Counted from the stretch's first letter, positions 17,775-26,559 are shown. The stretch is 64,000 nt of DNA from Thiocapsa imhoffii (GCF_016583985.1 NZ_NRSD01000008.1:1-64000); one strand, 5' to 3'. The notes: generated from the sequence alone by a model not told the origin. Made by a program: numbers and translations.

Positions 17775-18462
17775 ATGGATAGGCTTTCCAAGCTCTTTAA
17801 ACGGCAGGCGACTTCTAGTGTCCGACATCCTGGAAGCTTTCGCCATCATTTTATCCACATTCCCAAGAATGGAGGAACATCTGTTCGTCGAGCTTTGAGC
17901 GGGCGAGGTGATGTCTCTCTTGGTGATCCTTATCACTCGCGATATATTGATGTCGTTGAAGACATCGGTCAGGGATTATCGTACTTCAGTGTTGTTCGCA
18001 ACCCCTGGAGTCGAACAGCATCTCGATATTATTTTGCTCGTCAAACTGCTAAGAGTTGGAATCGTCATGATCCCCGAAAACTCTATATTGATCGTGCAAC
18101 CTTCTCTGATTATATCCATGATCAAAAGATTTTCCAGATCCCTGAGCATCCGGATCGACCCTGGATGGGTCCGATGAACTCATGGTTTAATCAATTAGAC
18201 TGGGTTACTGATGCCGATGGTGTTGTTCAATGTTCTTGCTTAAGATTAGAGCATCTATCTGAGGATCTTGAAACATATTTCGGTGAACCTGTTACCTTGC
18301 TTCGTGAAAATGAAACAAAGACTCGTTACGCTTTATACCCCTGAACTTGTTGATATTATAGGCGAACTATTTAAAAGTGATATCGAATATTTTGGATTCT
18401 CGTTTGATACCTCAGCGACGAGGGGGATTATTGAACGAACACCGTTCATCAATGAAAACTGA
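17775..18462 (+). pseudogene. Sulfotransferase family 2 gene with a 3' frameshift
   Basis: The first 189 codons (17775-18344) encode a sulfotransferase: PAPS loop HHFIHIPKNGGTSVRRAL near residues 24-41, and the 3'-phosphate motif VVRNPWSRTASRYYF. The frame then stops at TGA 18342-18344. The +1 frame continues the family C-terminus (LYTPELVDIIGELFKSDIEY) to a TAA-type end at 18462, only 12 bases before the next gene. A single-base indel near 18325-18342 therefore explains the break. Without it the product would be about 229 aa, normal for the group. It may be a real pseudogene, a truncated but active form, or a sequence error; both catalytic motifs precede the break. Confidence 0.75.
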
Positions 18463-18473
18463 GGAACGGATGG

Positions 18474-19631
18474 ATGCAGGGCAGATCTCTTGATCGGGTC
18501 AATGTCTTATTTATCGTCCCATCTTTATGTCGGGCCGGTGCTGAAACGCAAGTCGTCAATCTTGTAAATGGGTTAGATTCAAAATACTTTAATAAACACC
18601 TTTTGGTTTTTGAAGAAAATATCGATCAATTATCTAGAGTTGATCGTAAAACTGTTACATTTCATCATCCCCGGAGAACACGGCGTTGGTTCGATGTTCA
18701 TCTTTTAGGGCAAATTATAAACATTGTTGACAATCACAAGATCGATATTGTCCATTGTAGTTTACAGTTTTCTATTTTCTGGGGGTGGTTAGCTAGTCGA
18801 CTGTCGCAACAGCATCCGAAAGTTATTGCTGCGATCCATACAACCATCAATCGAAATCTCAAGAATGAACTTCAGGATCGCCTGATTTATCAATGGATTC
18901 TTCGTTCATGTCACGAGATCATCTTTGTTTGTCGGCAACAACAGTTGCATTGGAAGGCAAAGTATTCATTTTTGAAACATCGTTCTACAGTGATTTACAA
19001 CGGCATCAATACGGACTGGTTCTCCCCAGAATCAGTCCGTGATTCTGGAATTGAGTTGAGACGATTCCTGAGTATTCCATCGGATGCTATTTTAATTGCC
19101 TCGATTGGTCGTTTCCAAAGAGAAAAAGGACAGCACCTTTTGATCGAATCGTTAGATCGTCTAACCGATCAATCAATTTATGTTGTGTTTGCTGGTGACG
19201 GACCCCTTCGTCGTGAGATTGAAGAACGATGCGATTTATCTTTTCTGAGTTCACAAGTACGATTCCTCGGTGCAATCCCAGATGTACGGCCATTACTGGC
19301 CACAGCTAATTTGCTGGTGCTGCCTTCAATTGCGGTCGAAACGTTTTCAATGGCAATGCTTGAATCATTAGCGATGGAAACACCAGTATTGGCATCGGAT
19401 ATTGGGGGAATGCGTGAAGCGGTCATCGAGAATGAAACTGGTTCTTTGATCCCGATTGGTGATGTGGATGCCTTGACACATCAACTTTCGAGACTGATCG
19501 CAGATCGAACTCACCTTCATGAAATGGGTGTGAGAGGACGTGCATTGGTGATGGATCAGTTTACGGAGTCACGTATGATTGAACACACTGCTGCTATTCT
19601 TGCTCATTTGTCACATATCAAAACTGTTTAA
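18474..19631 (+). CDS. Glycosyltransferase family 4 protein
   Basis: A 385 aa GT4 enzyme. ATG 18474 is supported by GAGGAACGG 5-13 bases upstream; an ATG four bases earlier leads to an early stop. The N-terminus FIVPSLCRAGAETQVVNLVN carries the GGAE-like acceptor loop in the form RAGAE. The donor site follows: SIGRFQREKGQHLLIESLDR, then LPSIAVETFSMAMLESLAME with the two conserved glutamates, then ASDIGGMREAVIENETG. It is translated right behind the broken sulfotransferase gene, suggesting they were one operon. Substrate unknown. Confidence 0.87.
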   Translation: MQGRSLDRVNVLFIVPSLCRAGAETQVVNLVNGLDSKYFNKHLLVFEENIDQLSRVDRKTVTFHHPRRTRRWFDVHLLGQIINIVDNHKIDIVHCSLQFSIFWGWLASRLSQQHPKVIAAIHTTINRNLKNELQDRLIYQWILRSCHEIIFVCRQQQLHWKAKYSFLKHRSTVIYNGINTDWFSPESVRDSGIELRRFLSIPSDAILIASIGRFQREKGQHLLIESLDRLTDQSIYVVFAGDGPLRREIEERCDLSFLSSQVRFLGAIPDVRPLLATANLLVLPSIAVETFSMAMLESLAMETPVLASDIGGMREAVIENETGSLIPIGDVDALTHQLSRLIADRTHLHEMGVRGRALVMDQFTESRMIEHTAAILAHLSHIKTV

Positions 19632-19665
19632 GATCATTTTTTTAACTCCTCATGTGTCGATGTAT

Positions 19666-20603
19666 TTAGGAATAATACGCTTCGTGCCAATCAAGTTTCG
19701 GTAGTAGTGGTTTGATCCAGTGCATTCGTTCGATGCGATGATGAATATACTTCATCTGATCGGCGGTTAGTGATTTTTTCCATCTAGGTTCTTTTTCCTC
19801 GACAGTCTTGAAGACATTCTTGGAACGACTCCCGACGACGTGGATGAATCGCGGATCCACCCATTGATCAATATTCTGGGATCGCTGCGGTACACCGATA
19901 AAATCATAAACCTTTTCAACTGTTTCTTGTGGAGTTTTGGTTAACTCTTCAAAGGTTATTTGGAGATAACTTTTAGACTCGATATGATCACCAATGTCTT
20001 TTGCGTTGTTGTGATAATTGACCCATCCATTAACAATCGAACGATATGGTTTCTTAACCCGACGTATACAGGAATCAAGATAGGCATAGGGGTTTTTGAT
20101 CAGGTGAACGATTTTGGTCTCTGGGTATAACTCAACAATCAGTTGTGCACGTAATACACTTTTACACCCTTCAAAGTAGTTTGATTTGTGTTCGATTCTT
20201 GACAAGGCTTTAAAGAACCGATCGGTTTGTCGGTAATAACTTGAAAAGATTTCGAATTTGATCTCTTTTGGTATTAATTGATATAGGATAGCAAGGCGAC
20301 GGCTTCGAATAAGTGTTGTCGCGATGCGCTGATCTCTCAAGAAATGTGGTATCGGAGTCGGGTTAGCTGTTAACCACCTGAATGGATCTTTCATGGCGAT
20401 CATATCGGATTCGATTTGTTGCCGAACCGGGCAGGATAATGATGGTTGTGCACCGCAAGTGCATCTTGATTCATCGAGATTGATGTATTGGTAATTGTAC
20501 GTATCACCAAAGCCAATGACATTTTTATGTGAGCAGATGAGTAAACTTAAAAGTGTTGAATCAGAGTAGCTTGTCGAAAGAAGTAACGAATTTATATGCT
20601 CAT
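19666..20603 (-). pseudogene. Sulfotransferase gene with a disrupted 5' end
   Basis: The conventional open frame from ATG 20403 gives 245 aa with the 3'-phosphate motif TKIVHLIKNPYAYLDSCIRR but no PAPS loop. Reading the same frame upstream recovers it: NSLLLSTSYSDSTLLSLLI, followed by a cysteine-bearing stretch (RCTCGAQPSLSCP). This extension has no ATG, GTG or TTG before the upstream stop. An ATG at 20603-20601 reads ATG AGC ATA and would join the extension exactly if one T were removed from ATATAAA. I therefore infer a one-base insertion near 20594-20597 in a gene of about 312 codons. Alternatives are a sequence error or a non-canonical start. Confidence 0.7.
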
Positions 20604-20903
20604 GGTTGTGCTATCTGTCATAGTATTCACATCAGGTGTAGTGGTTTTTGAACGGTTAAAATGGTGTTCTCAAAGCTGAGAGATTCAATGGTTCTTAATT
20701 ATATTTAATGATCGATTCATTTGCATGCTTATGTCATTTTCTATTCATTAGATATCGTCCTGACTTGACAGGTTCAATGGCCACTGACGGGTTAATATCA
20801 AAGTTCAGGAACAGACTTCCAACACATTTTATGTCATGATTGGTCGATGTCGATTATTTCTATATAAGCTAGCCGATTTCACGGAAATGGATAGGGCACT
20901 GAC
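20604..20903 (+). promoter_or_regulatory. Intergenic region with a candidate promoter for the ATPase-OmpA gene
   Basis: The 300-base gap carries TTGGTC (20840-20845), a 17-base spacer and TATAAG (20863-20868), a plausible sigma-70 promoter with a start site near 20875 and a short leader to ATG 20904. It divides the AT-rich sulfotransferase block from the more GC-rich ATPase gene. No small gene or repeat is evident. Confidence 0.35.
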
Positions 20904-23300
20904 ATGTACGAATCATATTTTGAACTGAATGAAAAGCCCTTCTCGTTGTTGCCCGATCCTGAATTCTTATTCATGAGTCGTCAGCATCAGAAGGCTCTAA
21001 CATTACTAGAATATGGTCTCATGAACCAAGCCGGTTTCATCATTCTTACCGGCGAGATCGGCTCTGGTAAAACAACACTGATGCGGCACCTACTGAGCCG
21101 TCTTGATTCGAGTTTCTCGGTAGGATTGATTTCGAACACACATCAAACCCTTGGTGAACTCATGGATTGGGTCTGCATGGCATTTGATTTGCCGGCCGAA
21201 AAGGTTTCAAAGCTCGAAAAATATCAGTATTTCATTGACTTTTTGATCAAAATCTACGGGCGCGGGCGCCGTGTTCTACTGATTGTTGACGAAGCTCAGA
21301 ACTTAGGTGTTGAGAAACTCGAGGAACTGCGTCTTTTATCCAATATCAATGCTGGCAAAGATCTGCTCTTGCAGTTGATGCTCCTCGGACAGCCTCAACT
21401 TCGCGATCTATTACGAGACCCGACGCTCGAACAGTTCGCTCAACGGGTCACGGCATCTTATCATCTGGGACCTCTCGATAGTGATGAAACTGAGCGCTAC
21501 ATCCGTCATCGCATCGCCGTGGCTGGAGGGCAAAGTGAGATATTCACACATGATGCCTGTTGGGCAATTTATCATTATAGTCAGGGCGTTCCCAGGCTTA
21601 TTAATCTCATTTGTGATACAGCGCTTGTGTATGCGTATGGTGCGGAAATGCGTGTTCTCAATGGCTCAGCCATTGATGAATTTGTAGCGTCTCATACTCC
21701 GAATTTGATGATTTCAGTTGACCTGGACCATGAAAGCCGACCGCCAGCGCCGAGACCGGTTGGTCAGGAGACTGGTTCGCTCGAGATAGATCAGAATACC
21801 GTCATCCCTCCGAACCCTCTTCGGGATCTTGATGACGAGAAAGCGCTGTCTTCGGCTGTGCTCACAGTGGCTACAGCGAACCCTGAAGAGGTCGATCAAC
21901 GTCATGATGCTGAGTTGAGCGAGAGGAATCCAGCAGATATCCATCTGACCCCGCAGACATCTGGGGATCCTGATCAGGCGGTCAGTGAAACTGAGCGACA
22001 TGATGAATCTATCATACCTTTCTCGCCTGCTTCCGGGGAAACTCGGTTCGATGATCAGTCCGTGGACCTGAATCGGGAGGCGCAACCCTCTGCCGAGTGG
22101 TCACGCTGGTCGCGTCGCATTGATGACGGCGTTGCTCGTCAACGCACTTTGAACGAGCTTTGGGGGGCAACTGGGAGTCCACAGTCTGAACAGCTGTTTG
22201 GCGAGCGCTTGGTTACGGATTTGCCAATCGTCCCTAAGCCCGTTACTAAGGCGCCCCCAAGTCGACAGAAGTCCGCTCGTGATGGGCGTTCACCCCGTGA
22301 TCTCGATCGAGCGTCCAGCGTCGCCATACCCAATGAGCTTCGACTGCTCGATGATCCCGCTCAGCCGATCATTTCACCACCTCAAAAGAACGGAACCCCA
22401 TTGCCATGGAAGTCGATCAGTGGGGTGGCATTGATATTTTTAGGTTTGGTTGTTGGGATGCTATGGGTTGTACACCACCAGAATGAGGATGCCTCATCCA
22501 GCCTCGCTGAGACCCCCTTGCTGAGCATCATTCTCGGATGGATTGGGATGGGTGCTCAGACCACTCCCCAGATTCTGTCTGATTTGGAACTGTCTCGCGA
22601 CACTCCTAGTGTATCCGAACTTGAGGGTGATCCAATCGCGGCCGCTGAGCCGAGCAGGATGGCTACCGAACGGGATGTGCTCCCTCACCAGGATGATGGT
22701 TTGTTCCTTGACAGGGTGAACCAACACGCTGAACGTCAAGTTGACGGCTTGACTCAAGGGGAGGCACCGCGCGTGACACGAGGTTTGGGGCTTTTGGGGC
22801 AAGGCCGCAACACCATTGAAGACACCACGCGTCCTATCGAAACGAACGAGAACTTAGTCGAGATGGATCCGCCGGTCAGTGTGATTCCTGATCTGAGTCG
22901 GCAATTGGAGCCACTAGCGCATCGACTTGAACTCGACGGAATGAATCGCCTTGTCGCTGATCTCGGTCCGTTGGTCCAGTTCGATGACGGGAGTGTTGAT
23001 CTTCAACCCGCTGCGCAAGACTTACTTGAACAAATTGCCGAGATTTTGAGAGAGTATCCCGACCTGAGGATTCGAATTCTGGCGCATACCGATAGCTCTG
23101 GCCCTGAAACGGTTAATTTGACCCTATCGCGTCAGCGGGCTCAAGCGGTTGAAGACTTTCTACGTGGTTTGGACATCGATTGGGAGCAGCTGTCTTCAGA
23201 GGGCCGTGGGCAGCTTGAACTGCGTGCGGACCGAGAGGAGGAGCGACGATTAGGCCCTTGGGTGAATCGGAGAATCGAGATCGAAGTCCGAGCCGAATAA
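20904..23300 (+). CDS. ExeA/XrtA-type AAA ATPase fused to a C-terminal OmpA domain
   Basis: A 798 aa bitopic inner-membrane protein. The cytoplasmic N-terminus starts with MYESYFELNEKPFSLLPDPE, a signature of the ExeA/GspA-like secretion ATPases found in PEP-CTERM/XrtA EPS loci. Walker A is TGEIGSGKTTL near residues 48-58, Walker B is VLLIVDEAQNL near 123, and a sensor-like VPRLINLICDTALV follows. A long acidic, low-complexity linker (about 270-500) leads to one membrane segment near 505-525 (SGVALIFLGLVVGMLWVV). The periplasmic end (about 680-795) is an OmpA/MotB peptidoglycan-binding domain, with LVQFDDGSVDL, AHTDSSG and NRRIEIEV. GspA-type proteins normally end in a PG_binding_1 domain, so OmpA here is a domain swap. 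It probably positions EPS secretion in the cell wall. Confidence 0.86.
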   Translation: MYESYFELNEKPFSLLPDPEFLFMSRQHQKALTLLEYGLMNQAGFIILTGEIGSGKTTLMRHLLSRLDSSFSVGLISNTHQTLGELMDWVCMAFDLPAEKVSKLEKYQYFIDFLIKIYGRGRRVLLIVDEAQNLGVEKLEELRLLSNINAGKDLLLQLMLLGQPQLRDLLRDPTLEQFAQRVTASYHLGPLDSDETERYIRHRIAVAGGQSEIFTHDACWAIYHYSQGVPRLINLICDTALVYAYGAEMRVLNGSAIDEFVASHTPNLMISVDLDHESRPPAPRPVGQETGSLEIDQNTVIPPNPLRDLDDEKALSSAVLTVATANPEEVDQRHDAELSERNPADIHLTPQTSGDPDQAVSETERHDESIIPFSPASGETRFDDQSVDLNREAQPSAEWSRWSRRIDDGVARQRTLNELWGATGSPQSEQLFGERLVTDLPIVPKPVTKAPPSRQKSARDGRSPRDLDRASSVAIPNELRLLDDPAQPIISPPQKNGTPLPWKSISGVALIFLGLVVGMLWVVHHQNEDASSSLAETPLLSIILGWIGMGAQTTPQILSDLELSRDTPSVSELEGDPIAAAEPSRMATERDVLPHQDDGLFLDRVNQHAERQVDGLTQGEAPRVTRGLGLLGQGRNTIEDTTRPIETNENLVEMDPPVSVIPDLSRQLEPLAHRLELDGMNRLVADLGPLVQFDDGSVDLQPAAQDLLEQIAEILREYPDLRIRILAHTDSSGPETVNLTLSRQRAQAVEDFLRGLDIDWEQLSSEGRGQLELRADREEERRLGPWVNRRIEIEVRAE

Positions 23301-23524
23301 ATGTTCATCGTACGCAATGGATGATGGAGAGTCTCTGTGATTCGATCTTCCCTTCTTGATCCGAATTCAAATGTTAATGTGTTCTGCTTGGAGTTGAATC
23401 AGTTCAGAGCCCTGAGATTCCGTGCGTTTTGCGATCTGAACAACACAGATTTGACTCGTAGTATGTTTTGGATTCCTTCACGCATGGGAATAGTAGGATC
23501 CCCAGAGTTGCCGTTCTACATTCT

Positions 23525-24829
23525 ATGAGATTTCGAGATGTTATCAAGCAGGTTTCGCGTTCTTCTCTATTGAAGAATGTCTTGACACTGTTTTCTGGAA
23601 AAGTTGTTGCTCAGCTCATTATTATCGGCTCAGCTCCCATCATTGCGCGCCTTTTCACACCAGCTGATTTTGGTGCGGCCGCATTGATTCTAGCGATAGC
23701 GGGATTGATTACACCTCTCTCTACATTTAGTTTTGGTACGGCCGCACAGCTAGCAGAACGTGACTGCGAGGCACGGCGACTTTTGCGAATTGCACTGTTC
23801 ACGACCTCAGTGGGCGTGTTGTTCCTGACGCTCCTCATACTCGGTTTTCAGCTATTTGATCCAGAGGGATATTTAAGTCAGTTCAATGGTTGGGCTTGGG
23901 CGATACCGATCGTTTTTCTCCTTTATGGGGTCGAGTCGGCACTTGAATCCTGGAATACACGCCGGAAACAGTTCAAGATTCAGGCTACAACCTATATCTC
24001 CAGCACGACGGTTTCCGTTGGCAGTCGGATCTACCTGGGAGCGACTTATGGCAGTTCGATTGGCTCTTTGGTGGTGGGATATATTTTAGGACTCGTGACT
24101 CGGGTCCTTGTTTTGGCCGGAAAAAGCGATCTCATTCGCCCTCAGCAGCCATCTAATGATCAACCAAGATCCTATCGGGCGTTGATCAGTCACTATCGTG
24201 ACTTTCCGCTGTTCGCGACCCCAACGGCCCTGTTGCACTCCTTTAACCGACAGCTCCCTCTGCTCATGTTTGGAACGCTGTTCTCTCCAGCGATCGCGGG
24301 TTTCTATGCCATGGCAGACCGTTTGTTTCTGCGGCCATTGAATCTCATTCAAACTTCATTTCGAACAGTCTATACTCAGCATCTCATTTCGGCAGTCAAA
24401 GGCGGTCGGCCGGGGATGAGGACTTTCCTGAAGGCATGCGTGTTCACTGGTGCTTTTATGCTTGTTCCATCCGTGTCGCTTGCCCTGTTCGGCGAATCCG
24501 CCGTGGCATTGTTCCTAGGCGACCGGTGGCGCGTCGCGGGCACCTACATTGAAATTACCGCGCCACTGATGTTTTTCGCATCGATCGTCATTCCTGCGAA
24601 TGCAGCAATGGTGGTGTTTCGAAAACAGCGTCGTTTATTGGGTTTGCAAGTCGTGACGACCTTATCACTCGTTGCTGGTTTTACGCTTGCCTTTTGGTAT
24701 TGGGGGACACCTGAGGCCGCCCTGCGGGCCTTAGTCATCGTCATGGCCTTGCGGCATCTCTACACGCTTTTGGTTGCCTTCTCAATCGTTCGGAAAAGTG
24801 ACCAGGAGAGGACTCAGCCGGGCAAATGA
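23525..24829 (+). CDS. Oligosaccharide flippase family protein (Wzx-like)
   Basis: Multi-pass membrane protein of the MOP/MATE superfamily, predicted to flip undecaprenyl-linked EPS repeat units to the periplasm. I use ATG 23525 (MRFRDVIKQVSRSSLLKNVL), where family similarity begins; the frame is open from 23468. Typical features are TLFSGKVVAQLIIIGSAPII in the first helix, LFTPADFGAAALI, and about 12 helices through to the end. It is 434 aa. With the Wzy-like protein at 8708 it supplies the core of a Wzx/Wzy-dependent route. The 224-base gap after the ATPase gene holds only a doubtful 63-codon frame. Confidence 0.83.
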   Translation: MRFRDVIKQVSRSSLLKNVLTLFSGKVVAQLIIIGSAPIIARLFTPADFGAAALILAIAGLITPLSTFSFGTAAQLAERDCEARRLLRIALFTTSVGVLFLTLLILGFQLFDPEGYLSQFNGWAWAIPIVFLLYGVESALESWNTRRKQFKIQATTYISSTTVSVGSRIYLGATYGSSIGSLVVGYILGLVTRVLVLAGKSDLIRPQQPSNDQPRSYRALISHYRDFPLFATPTALLHSFNRQLPLLMFGTLFSPAIAGFYAMADRLFLRPLNLIQTSFRTVYTQHLISAVKGGRPGMRTFLKACVFTGAFMLVPSVSLALFGESAVALFLGDRWRVAGTYIEITAPLMFFASIVIPANAAMVVFRKQRRLLGLQVVTTLSLVAGFTLAFWYWGTPEAALRALVIVMALRHLYTLLVAFSIVRKSDQERTQPGK

Positions 24830-24992
24830 TCCAACCATGAGGAGTCTTCAGCCCGACACTGCCCGTTGGTTGTCTTGCCGCTTCATAACTGTCAGACTTC
24901 AAGGAATCCAAATGATCGGCGGTGCGCCATGTGGCGATCGGTCGAGCAATCTTGTCAGTCGAATTTACCAAGTTGTACCAATGGAGCAGATG

Positions 24993-25835
24993 ATGCGACG
25001 TCCATGGCAACTCCTCACGTCAACCTTGATCTTCACCACTGCCTTCGTCTCCCTGGCGAATGGGGGAGGGCTCAAGGACCGTCAGACAACAGAGTCGGGA
25101 ACTGTCGCCACCACCACGGTTGGGGCGCGCGACTCGCGTCTTCCAATCGCACCGGATCGCCCTGTCCCGTCGCGCCAAGAACTCGTGTCCCTGGTCGAGC
25201 GTTTGGCCGCGCGGCATGGCTTGGACCTCGACCTGGTGCATGCCGTGATCCGTGCGGAGTCCGCCTATAACCCAAATGCGGTGTCACATGCCGGAGCTGT
25301 CGGTCTCATGCAGGTCATGCCCGCGACAGCAGCGGATTATGGCGTCCATTCGGTCGACGCACTTTTCGATCCGAAAATCAATCTCGAGACCGGCATGCGT
25401 CATTTTAAACGCCTCCTCGACAAATATGGCAGCATCGGCCATGCGGTGATGGCGTACAACGCGGGGGAGGGCGCCCTTGAGCGCAGTGGCGGATTTGTCA
25501 CCTATGCTGAAACTCAGCGCTATACGCATGGCGTAGTGGTCAGCTATTTGAACAAGAAAGGCGTGAGGCCCTATACACCGCAGGCACGACGGGTGATCGG
25601 GCTCGAGGTGACGCCGGCGATGGCGCATGCCGCCGAGCAGCGCACAGGTGCCGAGTTGGCTCAGGTCGCACCAGAGGCACCCGAGCGCCGTCAGTTGACA
25701 CGATTGTCGTCGCGGTTATCACCTGAATTGTCGAAGTCTCCCGACAGCGGTCGCGGGTTGGGGCTGTCCCGCGCGGGACAGACGACCTCGGGTATCGAGA
25801 CCAGCCGCCCCCGTGTTGCGACCAATCTGCCCTAG
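24993..25835 (+). CDS. Lytic transglycosylase (SLT domain)
   Basis: Periplasmic enzyme that cleaves peptidoglycan strands to 1,6-anhydro ends. GGAG at 24983-24986 favours ATG 24993; ATG 24981 and 24990 are alternatives. A signal peptide (MRRPWQLLTSTLIFTTAFVS) is followed by the SLT domain: HAVIRAESAYNPNAVSHAGA, with the catalytic glutamate near residue 89, then GLMQVMPATAADYGV and VMAYNAGEGALERSGG. It is 280 aa with a low-complexity C-terminus. It may open the wall for the EPS machinery, but its GC-rich composition matches the right-hand genes, so it may simply be a neighbour. Confidence 0.85.
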   Translation: MRRPWQLLTSTLIFTTAFVSLANGGGLKDRQTTESGTVATTTVGARDSRLPIAPDRPVPSRQELVSLVERLAARHGLDLDLVHAVIRAESAYNPNAVSHAGAVGLMQVMPATAADYGVHSVDALFDPKINLETGMRHFKRLLDKYGSIGHAVMAYNAGEGALERSGGFVTYAETQRYTHGVVVSYLNKKGVRPYTPQARRVIGLEVTPAMAHAAEQRTGAELAQVAPEAPERRQLTRLSSRLSPELSKSPDSGRGLGLSRAGQTTSGIETSRPRVATNLP

Positions 25836-25851
25836 GCCGCTTACTCGGATC

Positions 25852-25865
25852 TTGACCGAAGTCAT
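25852..25865 (+). promoter_or_regulatory. FNR-like box upstream of ubiT
   Basis: TTGACCGAAGTCAT matches the TTGAC-N4-GTCAA form of the FNR/DNR palindrome with one mismatch. It lies about 73 bases before the ubiT start. It gains weight from the stronger box upstream of the functionally linked yhcC-ubiU-ubiV operon. No footprint is implied. Confidence 0.4.
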
Positions 25866-25937
25866 TCGATCTTGGCTCCCGATGCGTCGATAATGCCGCG
25901 TTTGACCGGTCATCGGTCGTCATCATGAGAGCACGCG

Positions 25938-26402
25938 ATGCGATTTCCCGAGGGCCTCATTCGTCCGCTGTCCCTGCCGCTCAGATTGTTGCCGGGACGC
26001 CTCCATAGTCAAGCCTTGGCAACCATGTTGAATCGGGTCATGAAGGATTCGATTGCCGAGGGTGAACTGGATTTTTTGCTCGGCCGGCGGGTTGGGATCG
26101 AGATCGCGGATCTCGGTGTCCGTTACTGTCTCGGCATGACTGGTGGTCATATTCGCGGATATGGATCGGATTCGTCACCTGATGCCAGTATTTCCGGCCA
26201 ACTCATCGATTTCTTGCAGTTGGCCGCCCGGCGCGAGGATGCGGATACGCTCTTTTTTCAGCGGCGCCTGCGGATGTCAGGCGATACCGAACTCGGACTC
26301 TATCTGAAGAATTTTCTTGATGCCTTCGAGCCTCCGGAGCGATGGAAGCCGCTGACACGTGCCCTGGACCGGCTAGCCGACCTGAGTGCGCCGCGTCAAT
26401 GA
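25938..26402 (+). CDS. ubiT: Ubiquinone biosynthesis accessory factor UbiT (SCP2 domain)
   Basis: Small SCP2-like lipid-binding protein, proposed to hold ubiquinone intermediates during oxygen-independent ubiquinone synthesis with UbiU and UbiV. The 154 aa sequence begins MRFPEGLIRPLSLPLRLLPG and has the SCP2 core (GELDFLLGRRVGIEIADLGV, then PDASISGQLIDFLQLAARRED) and the conserved end FQRRLRMSGDTELGLYLKN. The start ATG 25938 is preceded by a GAGAG-like site. It converges on ubiV, as expected from the frequent clustering of the three genes. An FNR-like box lies upstream. Confidence 0.87.
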   Translation: MRFPEGLIRPLSLPLRLLPGRLHSQALATMLNRVMKDSIAEGELDFLLGRRVGIEIADLGVRYCLGMTGGHIRGYGSDSSPDASISGQLIDFLQLAARREDADTLFFQRRLRMSGDTELGLYLKNFLDAFEPPERWKPLTRALDRLADLSAPRQ

Positions 26403-26531
26403 TCCAATGTCGGCCCGAGGAGGTCGAACGGAGGCCCATCCGAGGTGGGTTCGGAACGCTGCTCGAGGGCTGAACCTGGCCACGGACCAGCACGAGATTG
26501 CCGCGGGTCATGCGTGTGAGTGGAGGTCAAC

Positions 26532-26559
26532 CAGCGCGCCGTCTTGACACGGCGCGCTG
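26532..26559. terminator. Perfect 11-base-pair hairpin between convergent ubiT and ubiV
   Basis: CAGCGCGCCGT (26532-26542), a 6-base loop and ACGGCGCGCTG (26549-26559) form a perfect GC-rich stem. It lies in the 195-base convergent gap, the right place for a bidirectional transcription stop. There is no U-tract on either side, so it is not a canonical intrinsic terminator. Confidence 0.5.

Noticed and set aside
17775..17795. MDRLSK start shared by the tyrosine kinase (6744) and the sulfotransferase (17775)
   Set aside because: Similarity ends after six residues and the protein families differ; this looks like coincidence.
23337..23528. 63-codon frame between the ATPase-OmpA and flippase genes
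   Set aside because: No ribosome-binding site or recognisable features; it overlaps the flippase start in another frame.
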